Origin: an uncultured Pelagibacteraceae bacterium
Lineage (GTDB): Bacteria > Pseudomonadota > Alphaproteobacteria > Pelagibacterales > Pelagibacteraceae
NCBI GenBank assembly: GCA_902603305.1
Contig: CACKUI010000002.1
Span: forward strand, 1 to 64,000
Direction: 5' to 3'
DNA: 64,000 nt
The position numbers were made by a program, and so were the translations under genes. The notes under the pieces were generated by a model. The model was not told the DNA's origin. It did not search any database and was given only the letters and a program-made list of their open reading frames with translations. This document shows, in pieces, positions 20,312 to 31,124 of this stretch (positions are counted from its first letter, which is position 1; every line of letters starts with the position of its first letter).

Positions 20312-21311
20312 TTTTAATTTATTTTTTTTAAATGCTAATGCAGATACTGTAAACAATAAATATGAGCCTAATGATAAGGGAATATTAGCCTTGATGTATC
20401 ATAGATTTGAGGAAAATAAGTATCCTTCAACGAATATAAAAATTGAAGTATTTAAAAAACATATAGAAATTATCAAGGAAAATAATTTAGTTGTTTTAAA
20501 TCCAAAGAACTTTGATGAAGAATTTAATCAAGTAAGTAAAGAAAAAAAAATTTTATTTACAATTGATGATGCCTTTTCTTCTTTTTATCTAAAAGCATGG
20601 CCAATTCTAAGAGAAAATAAAATTCCTTTTATTTTATTCGTTTCTACTGAGGCTGTTGGAAAAAAAGGTTATATGAGCTGGAATGAAATAATTGAAATAT
20701 CGAAAGAAGATTTTGTTTTTATTGGAAATCACTCACATTCACACGATTATTTAGTGAAATTTAAGTTTGAAGAATTTAAAAAAGATATAATTAAATCAAT
20801 AAAAAAATTTGAGGAAAATCTGGGATATAATTCAAAATTTTTTTCATATCCATTTGGTGAGTATAGTTTAGAACAAAAAAAATATATTACAAAAAATTTT
20901 GATTATGCTTTTGGACAGCATTCGGGAGTTATTGATTTAAATAAAGATAAATTTGAATTACCTAGATTTCCAATAAATGAGAAATATGGAGACTTAGAGA
21001 GATTTAAATTTTTGATCAATCTTTTGCCAATTCAGTATAAAAATATCATTCCAGAGGAAAAGTTTATACTGGACAGTAACAATCCTCCAGCACTCATAAT
21101 AGAATTTTTTAATGGTCAGCCAAATATTGATAAAATAAATTGCTTTTCAAATGAAGGAGGTGAGTGGAAAAATTCTAAATTAAACTATAAAAAAGACAAA
21201 ATTGAAGTAATTTTTACAGAGAAGTTTTTACCAAGAAGAGGTAGGATTAATTGTTCAATGCAAGATGAAGATGGATGGAGATGGCTTGGAACTCAGTTTA
21301 CACTAAATTAG
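20259..21311 (+). CDS. Exported polysaccharide deacetylase family protein
   Basis: Signal-like N terminus; LMYHRF, FTIDDAFSSFY, IGNHSHSHDYL, FSYPFGEYS motifs of NodB-type deacetylases. Confidence 0.85.
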   Translation: MITKTIFSLAASIIKLFIFNLFFLNANADTVNNKYEPNDKGILALMYHRFEENKYPSTNIKIEVFKKHIEIIKENNLVVLNPKNFDEEFNQVSKEKKILFTIDDAFSSFYLKAWPILRENKIPFILFVSTEAVGKKGYMSWNEIIEISKEDFVFIGNHSHSHDYLVKFKFEEFKKDIIKSIKKFEENLGYNSKFFSYPFGEYSLEQKKYITKNFDYAFGQHSGVIDLNKDKFELPRFPINEKYGDLERFKFLINLLPIQYKNIIPEEKFILDSNNPPALIIEFFNGQPNIDKINCFSNEGGEWKNSKLNYKKDKIEVIFTEKFLPRRGRINCSMQDEDGWRWLGTQFTLN

Positions 21312-22382
21312 ATTTTTCATTTTTAGACTTGTAGGTAAAATATCTACATCATCAAAATCAGTTAAGGAATTCTGATTAATTATTTTTTTGAGAACTTCGG
21401 TATATTCTTTTCCTGTTTCTGCATATTTATCCAGAAAATTAACAAGTTTTAAACTATCTAATTTTTGATCATTATCTCTTTGGATTGCACGTTCAATTCT
21501 AAATTTTTTATAACTAGAATGAGTATTTAAATTTCTTTGGTAAGCTCTTACCGAAGCTTTCAAAATTTTAAACTTTGCGACTTTATGTTTTTTATCTTTT
21601 TCGACTTCTAGAGGTTTAATGCCATCACCAGACCATGTCCATTGTCCAAATAATGCATTACCTTCTTGTGCAAACCTCGAACTTCCCCAGCCAGTTTCTT
21701 TAGCTGCTTGAGCTATTGCTAGTGAAACTGGAATTTCATCCATTCTTATTTTAAGTTTTGATAAATCATTATTTTTTACACCATACTGTTTAAATTTAAC
21801 TTCAAGCCATGCTTTATCAATTGTTGAAGTATTATTTTTATTTAAAATCTCAAAAAGTTTTTTTCGATCAAATCTAATTTTAAGATTTTCCTCAATAATT
21901 AATGGTAATACAATTTTAATAAATAATTTTTTTTTTTTTTGAGGACTTTCTATATTTTTAAGTTCTTTAGGTAATTTTGTTAACTGATTGCCCACATTAA
22001 CTAATTTAGTTTTTTTTACAGTATCTAAATCATATCCATTTTCTCTGAAAAGTTCCTCAATCGTTGAAGCACTTAATCTTTGAGGATCTTGATCTTCTTC
22101 ATCCTTTCCAAACACATCAATATCGTCAAAAATATTCCATGAAAATCTATTATTTATGTTGTCTTTAACGATTTTATTTTTTTTATTCTGTTTTTCTAAT
22201 ATTTCATCAAAACTCTGTTTTGAGGAATTAAGAATAACTTGATTTGATTTTAAATTATTTTTTATAAAACTAACAGAGCTTGGTAAAATTGAGAAAACTA
22301 AGATTATAAATAGACTTGCAAATAAAGTTTTAAAAAAATTAAGATTACTATTGACTTGTTTTTTTTTTAAAAATTTTTTCAT
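21303..22382 (-). CDS. Bax-like glucosaminidase-domain protein
   Basis: N-terminal TM; PVSLAIAQAAKETGWGSSRFAQEGNALFGQWTW and NLNTHSSYKKFR. Confidence 0.85.
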   Translation of the reverse strand: MKKFLKKKQVNSNLNFFKTLFASLFIILVFSILPSSVSFIKNNLKSNQVILNSSKQSFDEILEKQNKKNKIVKDNINNRFSWNIFDDIDVFGKDEEDQDPQRLSASTIEELFRENGYDLDTVKKTKLVNVGNQLTKLPKELKNIESPQKKKKLFIKIVLPLIIEENLKIRFDRKKLFEILNKNNTSTIDKAWLEVKFKQYGVKNNDLSKLKIRMDEIPVSLAIAQAAKETGWGSSRFAQEGNALFGQWTWSGDGIKPLEVEKDKKHKVAKFKILKASVRAYQRNLNTHSSYKKFRIERAIQRDNDQKLDSLKLVNFLDKYAETGKEYTEVLKKIINQNSLTDFDDVDILPTSLKMKNLI

Positions 22383-22418
22383 ATCTCTCTTGATTTCTTA
22401 TAATTGATAGTAAAGATA

Positions 22419-22961
22419 TTATACAGCTAAAACTTCTTTAACTTCTGGAATATAATGACAAAGAAGATTTTGGACACCTTGTTTTAAAGTCAAAGTTGAA
22501 GATGGACACCCTGAGCAGCTACCTTTTAGTATAACTGTAACTTTTCCATCCTTGAATTCCTTGAATGTTATGTCCCCTCCATCTTTTGCAACAGCAGGCC
22601 TAATTTTAGTTTCTAATATTTTTATAATTTTATTTTCAATTTGACCGTATTTTTGATTATTATCTAAATTTGTTTTTTTATTTATAATAAATTCGTTGCC
22701 TTCATCATAGAATTCATTCAAATATGAAATTATTAGATGCTTTATATTTTCCCATTTTTCATCTTGAGTTTTATTAATTGATAAAAAATTCTCACTCAAA
22801 AATATTCCAGTGACACCATTTATTGATAGAATGTTTTTTAAAAGAGGAATATTTGTTTGGTTCTCATTTAAAAATTCGTATGGTCCATCATTGGATACAC
22901 TTTTACCCGGGAGAAATTTTAGAGAATTTGGGTTTGGTGTTTCTTGTGTTTGAATAAACAT
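22419..22961 (-). CDS. NifU-family Fe-S scaffold protein
   Basis: MFIQTQETPNPNSLKFLPG N-domain; C-terminal RPAVAKDGGDITFKEF...GSCSGCPSSTLTLKQGVQNLL. Confidence 0.93.
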   Translation of the reverse strand: MFIQTQETPNPNSLKFLPGKSVSNDGPYEFLNENQTNIPLLKNILSINGVTGIFLSENFLSINKTQDEKWENIKHLIISYLNEFYDEGNEFIINKKTNLDNNQKYGQIENKIIKILETKIRPAVAKDGGDITFKEFKDGKVTVILKGSCSGCPSSTLTLKQGVQNLLCHYIPEVKEVLAV

Positions 22962-23000
22962 AATATTTATATAACAATAAATTTTAAAATTTAAAGAATT

Positions 23001-24002
23001 TTAAAAACCTATTATTCTCTTCATTTCTATTATCTTTTTTTCTGCAATTTCGTCCGCTTTATTGGCACCATGTGTAAGAACTTTATTTAAATATTCTTTA
23101 TCATTTAGCAATTTTTTTATCTCATCGGAGATTGGGGAAATCTTATTTGATAAAATTTCAGCTAATTGACTTTTTAGATTTGAAAAATTTTTGCCACCAA
23201 ATTCATCTAGAGTTTTATCTAAAGTTTGATTTGAGATACTAGAATAGATTCCAAGAAGATTTTCCGCTTCAGGTCTACTTTTTAATTTTTCATTTTCGCT
23301 AGGTATTGGAAGAGAGTCTGTTTTGGCTTTTTTAATTTTATTTATAATTTCATCTTTGGTATCAGTTAAATTTATTCTACTCAAATCTGATGGATCTGAT
23401 TTGCTCATTTTTTTTAAACCATCTTTTAAACTCATTATTCTTGAAAAATTTTTTTTTATTAAGGGCTCTGGAGCTTTAAGAAAATTATGACAATCAAAAT
23501 CTTTATTAAATTTATTAGCAATATCTCTTGTTAACTCTAAATGTTGTTTCTGATCTTCTCCAACAGGGACATGAGTAGCATCATAAAGCAATATATCACT
23601 AGCCATAAGTACAGGATAAATATAAAGACCAACAGAAGCTTTTTCTTTGTCTTTACCTGCTTTATCTTTAAATTGTGTCATTCTATTCAACCAGCCCATG
23701 GGTGATATACAGCTTAAAATCCAGGATCCCTCTGCATGTGCGTGAACTTTTGACTGATTAAAAATGATACTTTTAGTTGGATTAATACCACTAGCTATAA
23801 ATGTTGCTGTAGTTTCAAGAATATTTTTCTTTAATTGATCTTTATCTTGCTTAACAGTAATTGCATGTAAATCTACAACACAAAAAATACATTCATTTTG
23901 ATTATCATTATTTAATTCAACAAAATTTTTGATAGCACCAAGGTAATTACCTAAGTGAAGATTACCTGTAGGTTGAACACCAGAAAATATTTTTTTGGAC
24001 AT
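23001..24002 (-). CDS. trpS: Tryptophanyl-tRNA synthetase
   Basis: FSGVQPTGNLHLGNYLGAI and KMSKS. Confidence 0.97.
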   Translation of the reverse strand: MSKKIFSGVQPTGNLHLGNYLGAIKNFVELNNDNQNECIFCVVDLHAITVKQDKDQLKKNILETTATFIASGINPTKSIIFNQSKVHAHAEGSWILSCISPMGWLNRMTQFKDKAGKDKEKASVGLYIYPVLMASDILLYDATHVPVGEDQKQHLELTRDIANKFNKDFDCHNFLKAPEPLIKKNFSRIMSLKDGLKKMSKSDPSDLSRINLTDTKDEIINKIKKAKTDSLPIPSENEKLKSRPEAENLLGIYSSISNQTLDKTLDEFGGKNFSNLKSQLAEILSNKISPISDEIKKLLNDKEYLNKVLTHGANKADEIAEKKIIEMKRIIGF

Positions 24003-24005
24003 CGA

Positions 24006-25535
24006 TCAATACTTTAAATTAATATCTGAAATTTTAAAGGCTTTTATAATAATAGAAAATCCGATGTATGAAACGAAAGTTAATAAAACAATCAAAACAA
24101 TAAAAATAAATTTATAATTATTTACGTAGACTAATGAGCTTTCTAAAAGATTTATCAAAAAATAAAATATAAAAATTGCAATTATATTTGAGAAAATAAT
24201 CTTTAATATTTGAATAATAAAATTTGAACTAAATTTAAAGTAATTTTTATTAATTACGAAAACTAATAAAATAATTCCATTAAACCATGAGGAGATTGTA
24301 GTTGCGATTGGTATTATAATAAAACCAACCTTTGAAAAAAACATCAAACTAATTGTGATATTTAAAATTACAGAAATTAAAGAATACTTAAATGGTGTTT
24401 TAGTATCATTTCTTGCAAACAAAAAAGTTGAAAATATTTTGATCAAAGAAAATGCTGGAAGCCCAAAAGAAAAATAGAATAAAGCTTTTGCAGAATTACT
24501 AACACTTACCTTATCGAAAGACCCATATCCAAATAGGGCAGATGTTATTTGTTCTGAGCCAACTATAAGAGCAAGTGATGCTGGTAAACTTAAAAATAAA
24601 CTCAATTCTAAAGCTTTATTCTGTAATTCTCTAGTTTTTAAAGAGTTATTACTTCTAATATGTCGACTAAGGTTTGGAAGGATTACAGTGCCTATAGCAA
24701 TACCAGCTATTGCTAAATTTATCTGATAAATTCTATCTGCATAATATAAATAGGAAACAGCACTTGCTTGAAATGATGCAATAATTGTTCCAACTAAGAT
24801 ATTTATCTGGGTTACACCTGAAGAAAATATGCTCGGTAAAAGTTTACTAAAAAAGTTTTTAATTTTATCGTTTATTTTAAAATGAAGATTTATATTTAAT
24901 ACAAAATATTTTTTTACAAATATTAATAAAAAAATAAATTGTAGGAGCCCAGCAAGAGTAACAGCATAAGATAAGTAATAAACCAAATAATCATTCAAAT
25001 TTTCGGCATATAGCAAACAAATTATTAATAATATATTTAGAATCATTGGTGCTGCAGCTGCAGCTGCAAATTTATTGTGTGAGTTTAAAATTGCTGAAAA
25101 AAAAGATGCAAGACTAATAAAAAATAAAAAAGGAAATGTAATTCTAGTTAGGTCAATTGCAATATTTAATTTTTCTGTATCATTTGAAAATCCTGGTGCA
25201 ATTATTTTAATAAATGCTGGCATGAATATTTCAATTATTAATATCGTGAAAAATAATCCTAACAATAATAAATTAAAAATTGAATTTGCAAAAGTATTTG
25301 CGTTTTTTTTTCCTCTAATGAGTTCAGAGGAATAAGAGGGAACAAAAGCTGCGTTAAAAGTTCCCTCTGAAAATAATCTTCTAAAAGTATTTGGAATTCT
25401 AAAGGCTACAAAAAAAGCATCCGCTAAAGGTCCCGCACCAAGGTATATTGCTATGAAAAAATCTCTTATGTAACCAAGAACACGACTTAGCAAAACAAAT
25501 ATACTAAATGTGCTTGTTGACTTAATGAGATTCAT
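24006..25535 (-). CDS. murJ: Lipid II flippase MurJ
   Basis: Multi-TM MVF protein; STFSIFVLLSRVLGYIRDFFIA, ADAFFVAFRIPNTFRRLFSEGTFNAAFVP. Confidence 0.94.
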   Translation of the reverse strand: MNLIKSTSTFSIFVLLSRVLGYIRDFFIAIYLGAGPLADAFFVAFRIPNTFRRLFSEGTFNAAFVPSYSSELIRGKKNANTFANSIFNLLLLGLFFTILIIEIFMPAFIKIIAPGFSNDTEKLNIAIDLTRITFPFLFFISLASFFSAILNSHNKFAAAAAAPMILNILLIICLLYAENLNDYLVYYLSYAVTLAGLLQFIFLLIFVKKYFVLNINLHFKINDKIKNFFSKLLPSIFSSGVTQINILVGTIIASFQASAVSYLYYADRIYQINLAIAGIAIGTVILPNLSRHIRSNNSLKTRELQNKALELSLFLSLPASLALIVGSEQITSALFGYGSFDKVSVSNSAKALFYFSFGLPAFSLIKIFSTFLFARNDTKTPFKYSLISVILNITISLMFFSKVGFIIIPIATTISSWFNGIILLVFVINKNYFKFSSNFIIQILKIIFSNIIAIFIFYFLINLLESSLVYVNNYKFIFIVLIVLLTFVSYIGFSIIIKAFKISDINLKY

Positions 25536-25584
25536 AAATCATATTAGTCTTAAATTTACCTTAATAGTATATTTAATTTGCCTA

Positions 25585-27873
25585 ATGAAAAAAAATAAAA
25601 TTGAACATTATTCAGATAAAGAGGCTCTTGAATTTCATAATTCAAATAAATCTGGTAAGATTGAGATAATTTCCTCAAAACCGATGACATCAAAAAGAGA
25701 CTTGGCTTTAGCTTACTCTCCAGGTGTGGCAGCTCCAGTTAAAGAAATTTTTAAAAATCCAGAGAGAGCGTATGATTATACTACCAAAGGAAATTTAGTT
25801 GCAGTGATAAGTAATGGATCTGCAATTTTAGGATTGGGTAACTTAGGAGCAATTGCATCAAAACCTGTAATGGAAGGTAAAGCGGTATTATTTAAAAGAT
25901 TTGCAGATATAGATGCTATTGATTTAGAAATTGATAGTAAAGTTCCTGAAGAAATAGTTAATAGTATAAAAAATTTTGCTGTAAGTTTTGGAGGTATTAA
26001 TCTTGAGGATATTGCTGCCCCAGAGTGTTTTATAATTGAGGAAAATTTAAAAAAAATACTTGATATACCAATATTTCATGATGACCAACATGGAACAGCA
26101 ATTATAACATCAGCAGCACTCATTAATTCAATACACATTACTAAAAAAATAATTTCTAAAATAAAAGTTGTTGTAAATGGTGCTGGAGCATCTGCTATGG
26201 CTTGCTCAGATCTTTTTATAAAATTAGGAGTAAAAAAACAAAATTTAACAATGATTGATAGCAAAGGTGTAATTAGTTTAGACAGAAAAGGATTAAATAA
26301 GTGGAAATTAAAATATGCAAAAAAAACAAAAGATAGAACTCTAAGTGATGCATTAAAAAATGCAGATGTTTTTTTAGGGCTATCATCAGCAGGTATCCTA
26401 AAAAAAGAAATGATTAAAAAAATGTCAAAAAACCCAATAATATTTGCATGCGCTAACCCAGATCCAGAAATTTTACCAGAGGAAGCTTATAAAATTAGAA
26501 AAGACGCAATTATAGCAACTGGTAGATCAGATTATGCAAACCAGGTAAATAACTTAATAGGTTTTCCTTATATATTCAGAGGAGCGCTTGATGTAAGAGC
26601 AAAAACAATAAATGAAGAAATGAAAATTTCTGCAGCTAATGCGATTGCTAAATTAGCCAGAGAAAGAGTTCCCGATGAAGTAGCTGCAGCAATGGGAGGG
26701 GATAGACCCAAATATGGTAAAGATTACATTATTCCATCTACCTTTGATCCAAGATTAATAAGTGTAATCCCAGTAGCGGTGGCAAAAGCTGCAATAAAAA
26801 GTGGAGTCGCTAGAAAAAAAATCGAAAATTTTAACTTATACTCTGATCAATTAAAACAAAGGTTAGACCCATCAGTAACTATTCTTCAAGGAATAAATTC
26901 TAAAGTTAAAAAAAATCAAAAAACTGTTGTATTTGCTGATGGTGAAGATGAAAATACACTTAAGGCTGCAATTGCATTTAAAAATAGTGGTCTAGGAACT
27001 CCAATAATTGTTGCAAAAGAGAATGTTGTTAAACAAAGGCTAAAAGAAATTGGTTATAGAGAAAACCTAGATATTAAAATCGTAAATTCTACTGATAAAA
27101 AATTGAGAGATAAATATGTAAAGTTTCTCTTTAAAAAAATGCACAGAGATCAAGGTTTACTTGAGAGAGATTGTGACAGAATGATTAGAAATGACAGAGT
27201 TATTTGGGCATCTTGTATGGTCCAATGTGGAGATGCTGACGCAATGGTCACAGGTAACACTAGAAGATATTCCCAATCACTAGAAAAAATTAAAAAGGTT
27301 ATACCCCCTAGGAAAGGAGAAATTATGTTTGGACTAAATATGGTTGTTAGTAAAGGTAAAACTGTATTTATTGGAGATACATCCGTTAACGAATACCCTT
27401 CTTCTAATGAATTAGCTGATATTGCAATTTCCTCGGCAAGAGTAGCTAGATTATTTGGATTCGATCCAAAAGTTGCATTTTTATCACATTCAACTTTTGG
27501 TCAACCTATAACCAGTAGAACAAAACATATTAGAGATGCTGTAGAGATACTGAAAAAGAGAAGAGTAGATTTTAAGTTTGATGGCGATATGCAGCCAGAT
27601 GTTGCTCTTAATAATGAATACTCTGATTTATACCCGTTTTCAGAAATAGTAGGAAATGCAAACATTTTGATAATGCCTGGTCAACATAGTGCAGCAATTT
27701 CTAATAAAATTATGAAATCATTAGGAGGTGCTAAAGTTATTGGTCCATTATTAATAGGTCTTGCTCAACCTATAGAAATCGCTCCATTAAGATCTTCTAC
27801 TTCCGAAATATTAGATTTAGCATCTGTTGCTGCTTATTCAGCTGGGGTAATTAAATATCAAAAAACAAAGTAA
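25585..27873 (+). CDS. maeB: NADP-dependent malic enzyme with phosphotransacetylase-like domain
   Basis: LAYSPGVAAPVKEI, FHDDQHGTAIIT, C-terminal PTA-like domain. Start MKKNKIEHYS preferred over tracked start 25510. Confidence 0.94.
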   Translation: MKKNKIEHYSDKEALEFHNSNKSGKIEIISSKPMTSKRDLALAYSPGVAAPVKEIFKNPERAYDYTTKGNLVAVISNGSAILGLGNLGAIASKPVMEGKAVLFKRFADIDAIDLEIDSKVPEEIVNSIKNFAVSFGGINLEDIAAPECFIIEENLKKILDIPIFHDDQHGTAIITSAALINSIHITKKIISKIKVVVNGAGASAMACSDLFIKLGVKKQNLTMIDSKGVISLDRKGLNKWKLKYAKKTKDRTLSDALKNADVFLGLSSAGILKKEMIKKMSKNPIIFACANPDPEILPEEAYKIRKDAIIATGRSDYANQVNNLIGFPYIFRGALDVRAKTINEEMKISAANAIAKLARERVPDEVAAAMGGDRPKYGKDYIIPSTFDPRLISVIPVAVAKAAIKSGVARKKIENFNLYSDQLKQRLDPSVTILQGINSKVKKNQKTVVFADGEDENTLKAAIAFKNSGLGTPIIVAKENVVKQRLKEIGYRENLDIKIVNSTDKKLRDKYVKFLFKKMHRDQGLLERDCDRMIRNDRVIWASCMVQCGDADAMVTGNTRRYSQSLEKIKKVIPPRKGEIMFGLNMVVSKGKTVFIGDTSVNEYPSSNELADIAISSARVARLFGFDPKVAFLSHSTFGQPITSRTKHIRDAVEILKKRRVDFKFDGDMQPDVALNNEYSDLYPFSEIVGNANILIMPGQHSAAISNKIMKSLGGAKVIGPLLIGLAQPIEIAPLRSSTSEILDLASVAAYSAGVIKYQKTK

Positions 27874-27880
27874 TTTTTTA

Positions 27881-28474
27881 TTATTTTTTAACAACTCTCA
27901 AATCATCAACTAAAAAAATACTTGTAACTACATCTTCAACATCTAAAATTTGTTCAGCTTCTTTAATAACTTCATCTCTTTCAGCTTTGTTTTGTGCTAT
28001 ACCATAAACATAAATTTTCTTTTTGTAAGTATCGATGTTATAATTAACTGCTTTAATTTTTTTGCTACTTATCAAGGCTGCTCTTAATTGTGAAGTAATA
28101 AGTAAATCTTTTGCAGATCTTTTAAAATCAAAAGCCTCTTTAATTTGTAAATCATTTTTAACTGACCTTGCACCCTTAATTTCCCACGCCAATTTAGTAA
28201 TTTTAATTTTATCTTCAACTGAATTGACTTTTCCTGTAAGGAATATTCTTCCATCAAGAATTTTTGTCTTTACTGAAATAATGTAACTTTTATCAGATGA
28301 AAGTAATTTTGCTCTCAGATTTTGTTGCATTATTGAGTCATCTATTTGGGTGCCTAAGCTTCTAGGATCTAAAGCTATTGAAACTCCTGTTCCTAAAACT
28401 CCAGTTGAGGAATAACCAACGCAGCTTGAAATAATAATAAAACTTAAAATAATTATGATTTTTCTAATTTTCAT
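27881..28474 (-). CDS. BON-domain lipoprotein
   Basis: Lipobox-like FIIISSC; two BON repeats (DSIMQQNLRAKLL...LTGKVNSVEDKIKITKLAWEIKGARSVKNDL). Confidence 0.85.
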   Translation of the reverse strand: MKIRKIIIILSFIIISSCVGYSSTGVLGTGVSIALDPRSLGTQIDDSIMQQNLRAKLLSSDKSYIISVKTKILDGRIFLTGKVNSVEDKIKITKLAWEIKGARSVKNDLQIKEAFDFKRSAKDLLITSQLRAALISSKKIKAVNYNIDTYKKKIYVYGIAQNKAERDEVIKEAEQILDVEDVVTSIFLVDDLRVVKK

Positions 28475-29315
28475 TTTTAATTTCAAGACAGTAATTATAG
28501 ACAAGCTTTTTAGAAATTTCTCTATCTTCTGAAACTTTTTGTACAATATCTTTTATAGACATTTTTTGTATTAATTTGTTAATCTTTTTTTTATCTGATT
28601 CTTCAAGTTCTTTAAAACTTAATTTTTCTTTTTTAGGTTCAGAAATAACTACTGTTATTTCCCCTTTTCTAGAAAAATTCACATTTGATAAGTCTTTTAC
28701 TGAGGTCCTAATATATTCTTCGTGATATTTTGTGATTTCTCTACAAATAACAATATCCCTGTTCGAGAAAAATTCTTTTATATAATTAATTCTTTTGTCA
28801 AGTTTATTTGGTGATATGAAAAATATAATTGAACTCTCAAGTAATGATAAATTTTTAAATAATTTTTTAATTTGATTTTGTTTTTCTGGAAGGAATCCAC
28901 AAAAATAAAAATTATCAGAGAAACCACTTATCGATATTGCAGCACTTACTGCAGATGCACCAGGAATTGGAAAGATTTCTATTTCATTTTTCCTACACTC
29001 TTGTATCAATATTCTTCCAGGATCAGAAACAGTAGGTGTTCCTGCGTCTGAAACTAATGATACTATTTTATTATTTTTCAAAATCTCCATAACTTTTTCC
29101 AGATTTTTATTTTCATTAAATTTGTGATTTGAAATTAGTTTTTTATTTATTTCAAATTTCTGAAGTATTTTTTTTGTAACTCTTGTATCTTCACATAGAA
29201 TTAAATCAGATTCTTGTAGAATTTTGACAGCTCGAAATGAAATATCTCCCATATTTCCAATAGGTGTAGAAACACAATATAGCCCAGGTTTAAATTTATC
29301 ATTGTTCAAATTCAT
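28464..29315 (-). CDS. rsmI: 16S rRNA (cytidine(1402)-2'-O)-methyltransferase
   Basis: GLYCVSTPIGNMGDISFRAVKIL, LCEDTRVT, SDAGTPTVSDPG. Confidence 0.96.
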   Translation of the reverse strand: MNLNNDKFKPGLYCVSTPIGNMGDISFRAVKILQESDLILCEDTRVTKKILQKFEINKKLISNHKFNENKNLEKVMEILKNNKIVSLVSDAGTPTVSDPGRILIQECRKNEIEIFPIPGASAVSAAISISGFSDNFYFCGFLPEKQNQIKKLFKNLSLLESSIIFFISPNKLDKRINYIKEFFSNRDIVICREITKYHEEYIRTSVKDLSNVNFSRKGEITVVISEPKKEKLSFKELEESDKKKINKLIQKMSIKDIVQKVSEDREISKKLVYNYCLEIKNEN

Positions 29316-29351
29316 AAGAATTGTTTAATTAATTATATTATTAAAACTTAA

Positions 29352-30503
29352 ATGAAAACTTTAATCAAATTGTTAATATTTTTTGTATTAAGTAACTGCC
29401 TTTTTCATCAAAATATATTTGCATCCGAAAAAATTAAGATTGGATTAATTGTTCCATTAAGTGGTGAAAATTCTTTAATCGGTAAAAAAATTATAAAATC
29501 TATAAGATTAGCAATTAATAAAATAAATGATGAGAGAATAGTTATAATTCCAAAGGATACAAAATCAAACCCTATTGATGCTTTGAAGGTATCTAAAGAA
29601 TTGTATAAAGAAAATGTTAGGATAATCATTGGTCCAGTCTTTAATGAGAGCATAAAATATCTTGATGATCTTCAAGAAATAACATTCATATCTTTTACAA
29701 ATAAGTTAATCGACAATCCAAAAAATGTAATAAGTGCAGGAGTAAACGCTGTATCACAATTACAAACAATTAAAAAATTTAATGAAAAAAATAATCTCTC
29801 AAAAAGTATTTTTTTAATTCCAAGATCACAGTTTAAGAATGAAATAGAAAAAGCGATAAAAAAAACAAAGATTAAGCATAAAGAAGTTTTTTATTATGAC
29901 AGAGAACCAACCAAACTCACTAGACAAATTGAAGATTTAACTCAATATCAAATAAGAAAAGATAATCTTAAACACGAGATAAAAAGACTAGAAAGTTTAT
30001 CATTTAAAGACAAAGAAAAAAAAATACAAAATTTAAAAAAAAAAGATACACTTGGTAATATTAATTTTGACTCAGTTATTATAGCTGATTTTGATGAAAA
30101 TTTGAAAAGCGTAGCCACATCACTTCTCTATACAGATGTATCATCAAAAAGAATTTCTTACATAACCTTAAATCAGTGGTTTGATGAAAGTCTTTTAAAA
30201 GAAAATTCTCTTCATCCGATGTATTTTCCATCGATAAATAAAAGGAATTACGAATTATTTATGAATGATTTCAAAAATACTTACAATTTAGACGGAGACC
30301 AACTTTCATTTTTAAGTTATGATTTAGTAGGATTGGTTTATTTTTTAATTTATGAAAATAATTTTAAAATTTCAAAAAAGATATTTTATAAAAAAAACAG
30401 ATTTAAGGGTAAAATAGGAATTTTTGAAATAAGTAAAAATACTATTACTCATCAACTAAATTTCTACAGCATTGAAAATAATAAATTTAAAAAAATTTTT
30501 TAA
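29352..30503 (+). CDS. Penicillin-binding protein activator (LpoA/YraM-like periplasmic binding fold)
   Basis: Signal peptide; KIGLIVPLSGENSLIGKKI; divergent from rsmI as expected for this family. Confidence 0.8.
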   Translation: MKTLIKLLIFFVLSNCLFHQNIFASEKIKIGLIVPLSGENSLIGKKIIKSIRLAINKINDERIVIIPKDTKSNPIDALKVSKELYKENVRIIIGPVFNESIKYLDDLQEITFISFTNKLIDNPKNVISAGVNAVSQLQTIKKFNEKNNLSKSIFLIPRSQFKNEIEKAIKKTKIKHKEVFYYDREPTKLTRQIEDLTQYQIRKDNLKHEIKRLESLSFKDKEKKIQNLKKKDTLGNINFDSVIIADFDENLKSVATSLLYTDVSSKRISYITLNQWFDESLLKENSLHPMYFPSINKRNYELFMNDFKNTYNLDGDQLSFLSYDLVGLVYFLIYENNFKISKKIFYKKNRFKGKIGIFEISKNTITHQLNFYSIENNKFKKIF

Positions 30504-31089
30504 TTTTTTTAAATGCATTTGATCGATGGTCTATTCTGTATTTTTTTTTGCTATCCATCTCACCAAAGGTTAATCTTTTTCCCCTAGGAATAAAGATTGG
30601 ATCGTATCCGAAACCATTTTTTCCTTTCTTCAAATTAGATATTCGACCTTCAATTTTACCAATTTTACTTACAAACTGACCATTTGGCCAAAAAATAGTC
30701 AGTACACAAATAAATCTTGCACTCAATTTTTTTTTTTTCCAATTTTTATCTTTTTTAGAAATTTCTTTGTAAACTTTTTTAATAGCCAAATTAAAATTTC
30801 TTTTTCTTCCTGACCAATCTGCTGAATATACCCCAGGCGCTTTATTTAAGATATCAATCTCAATTCCTGAGTCATCTGACATACAAATTTTGTTAGTTTT
30901 TTTTGAAAAATATTTTGCTTTTAAAAGAGAGTTTTGTTCAAATGAGGTACCCGTCTCTCTTGGGCTTGGTATTTTAAAGTCCAAATTTGAATAAATTTTT
31001 AAACTTTTGGGTAATAGATCTGCTATTTCCTTCAGTTTTCCTTTATTATTTGAGCCAATGAATATCTCTTTAATTTTTTTTTTAGGCAC
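30487..31089 (-). CDS. rdgB: Non-canonical purine NTP pyrophosphatase (Ham1)
   Basis: GSNNKGKLKEI, SDDSGIEIDILNKAPGVYSADW, GFGYDPIFIP; GTG start. Confidence 0.95.
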   Translation of the reverse strand: MPKKKIKEIFIGSNNKGKLKEIADLLPKSLKIYSNLDFKIPSPRETGTSFEQNSLLKAKYFSKKTNKICMSDDSGIEIDILNKAPGVYSADWSGRKRNFNLAIKKVYKEISKKDKNWKKKKLSARFICVLTIFWPNGQFVSKIGKIEGRISNLKKGKNGFGYDPIFIPRGKRLTFGEMDSKKKYRIDHRSNAFKKIKKFF

Positions 31090-31124
31090 CTAGAAATTAT
31101 ACTTTTTCTTACCATATAAACAAT

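Noticed and set aside
25050-25075. GCTGCAGCTGCAGCTGC repeat in murJ
   Set aside because: Explained as an in-frame poly-Ala codon run within a conserved gene.
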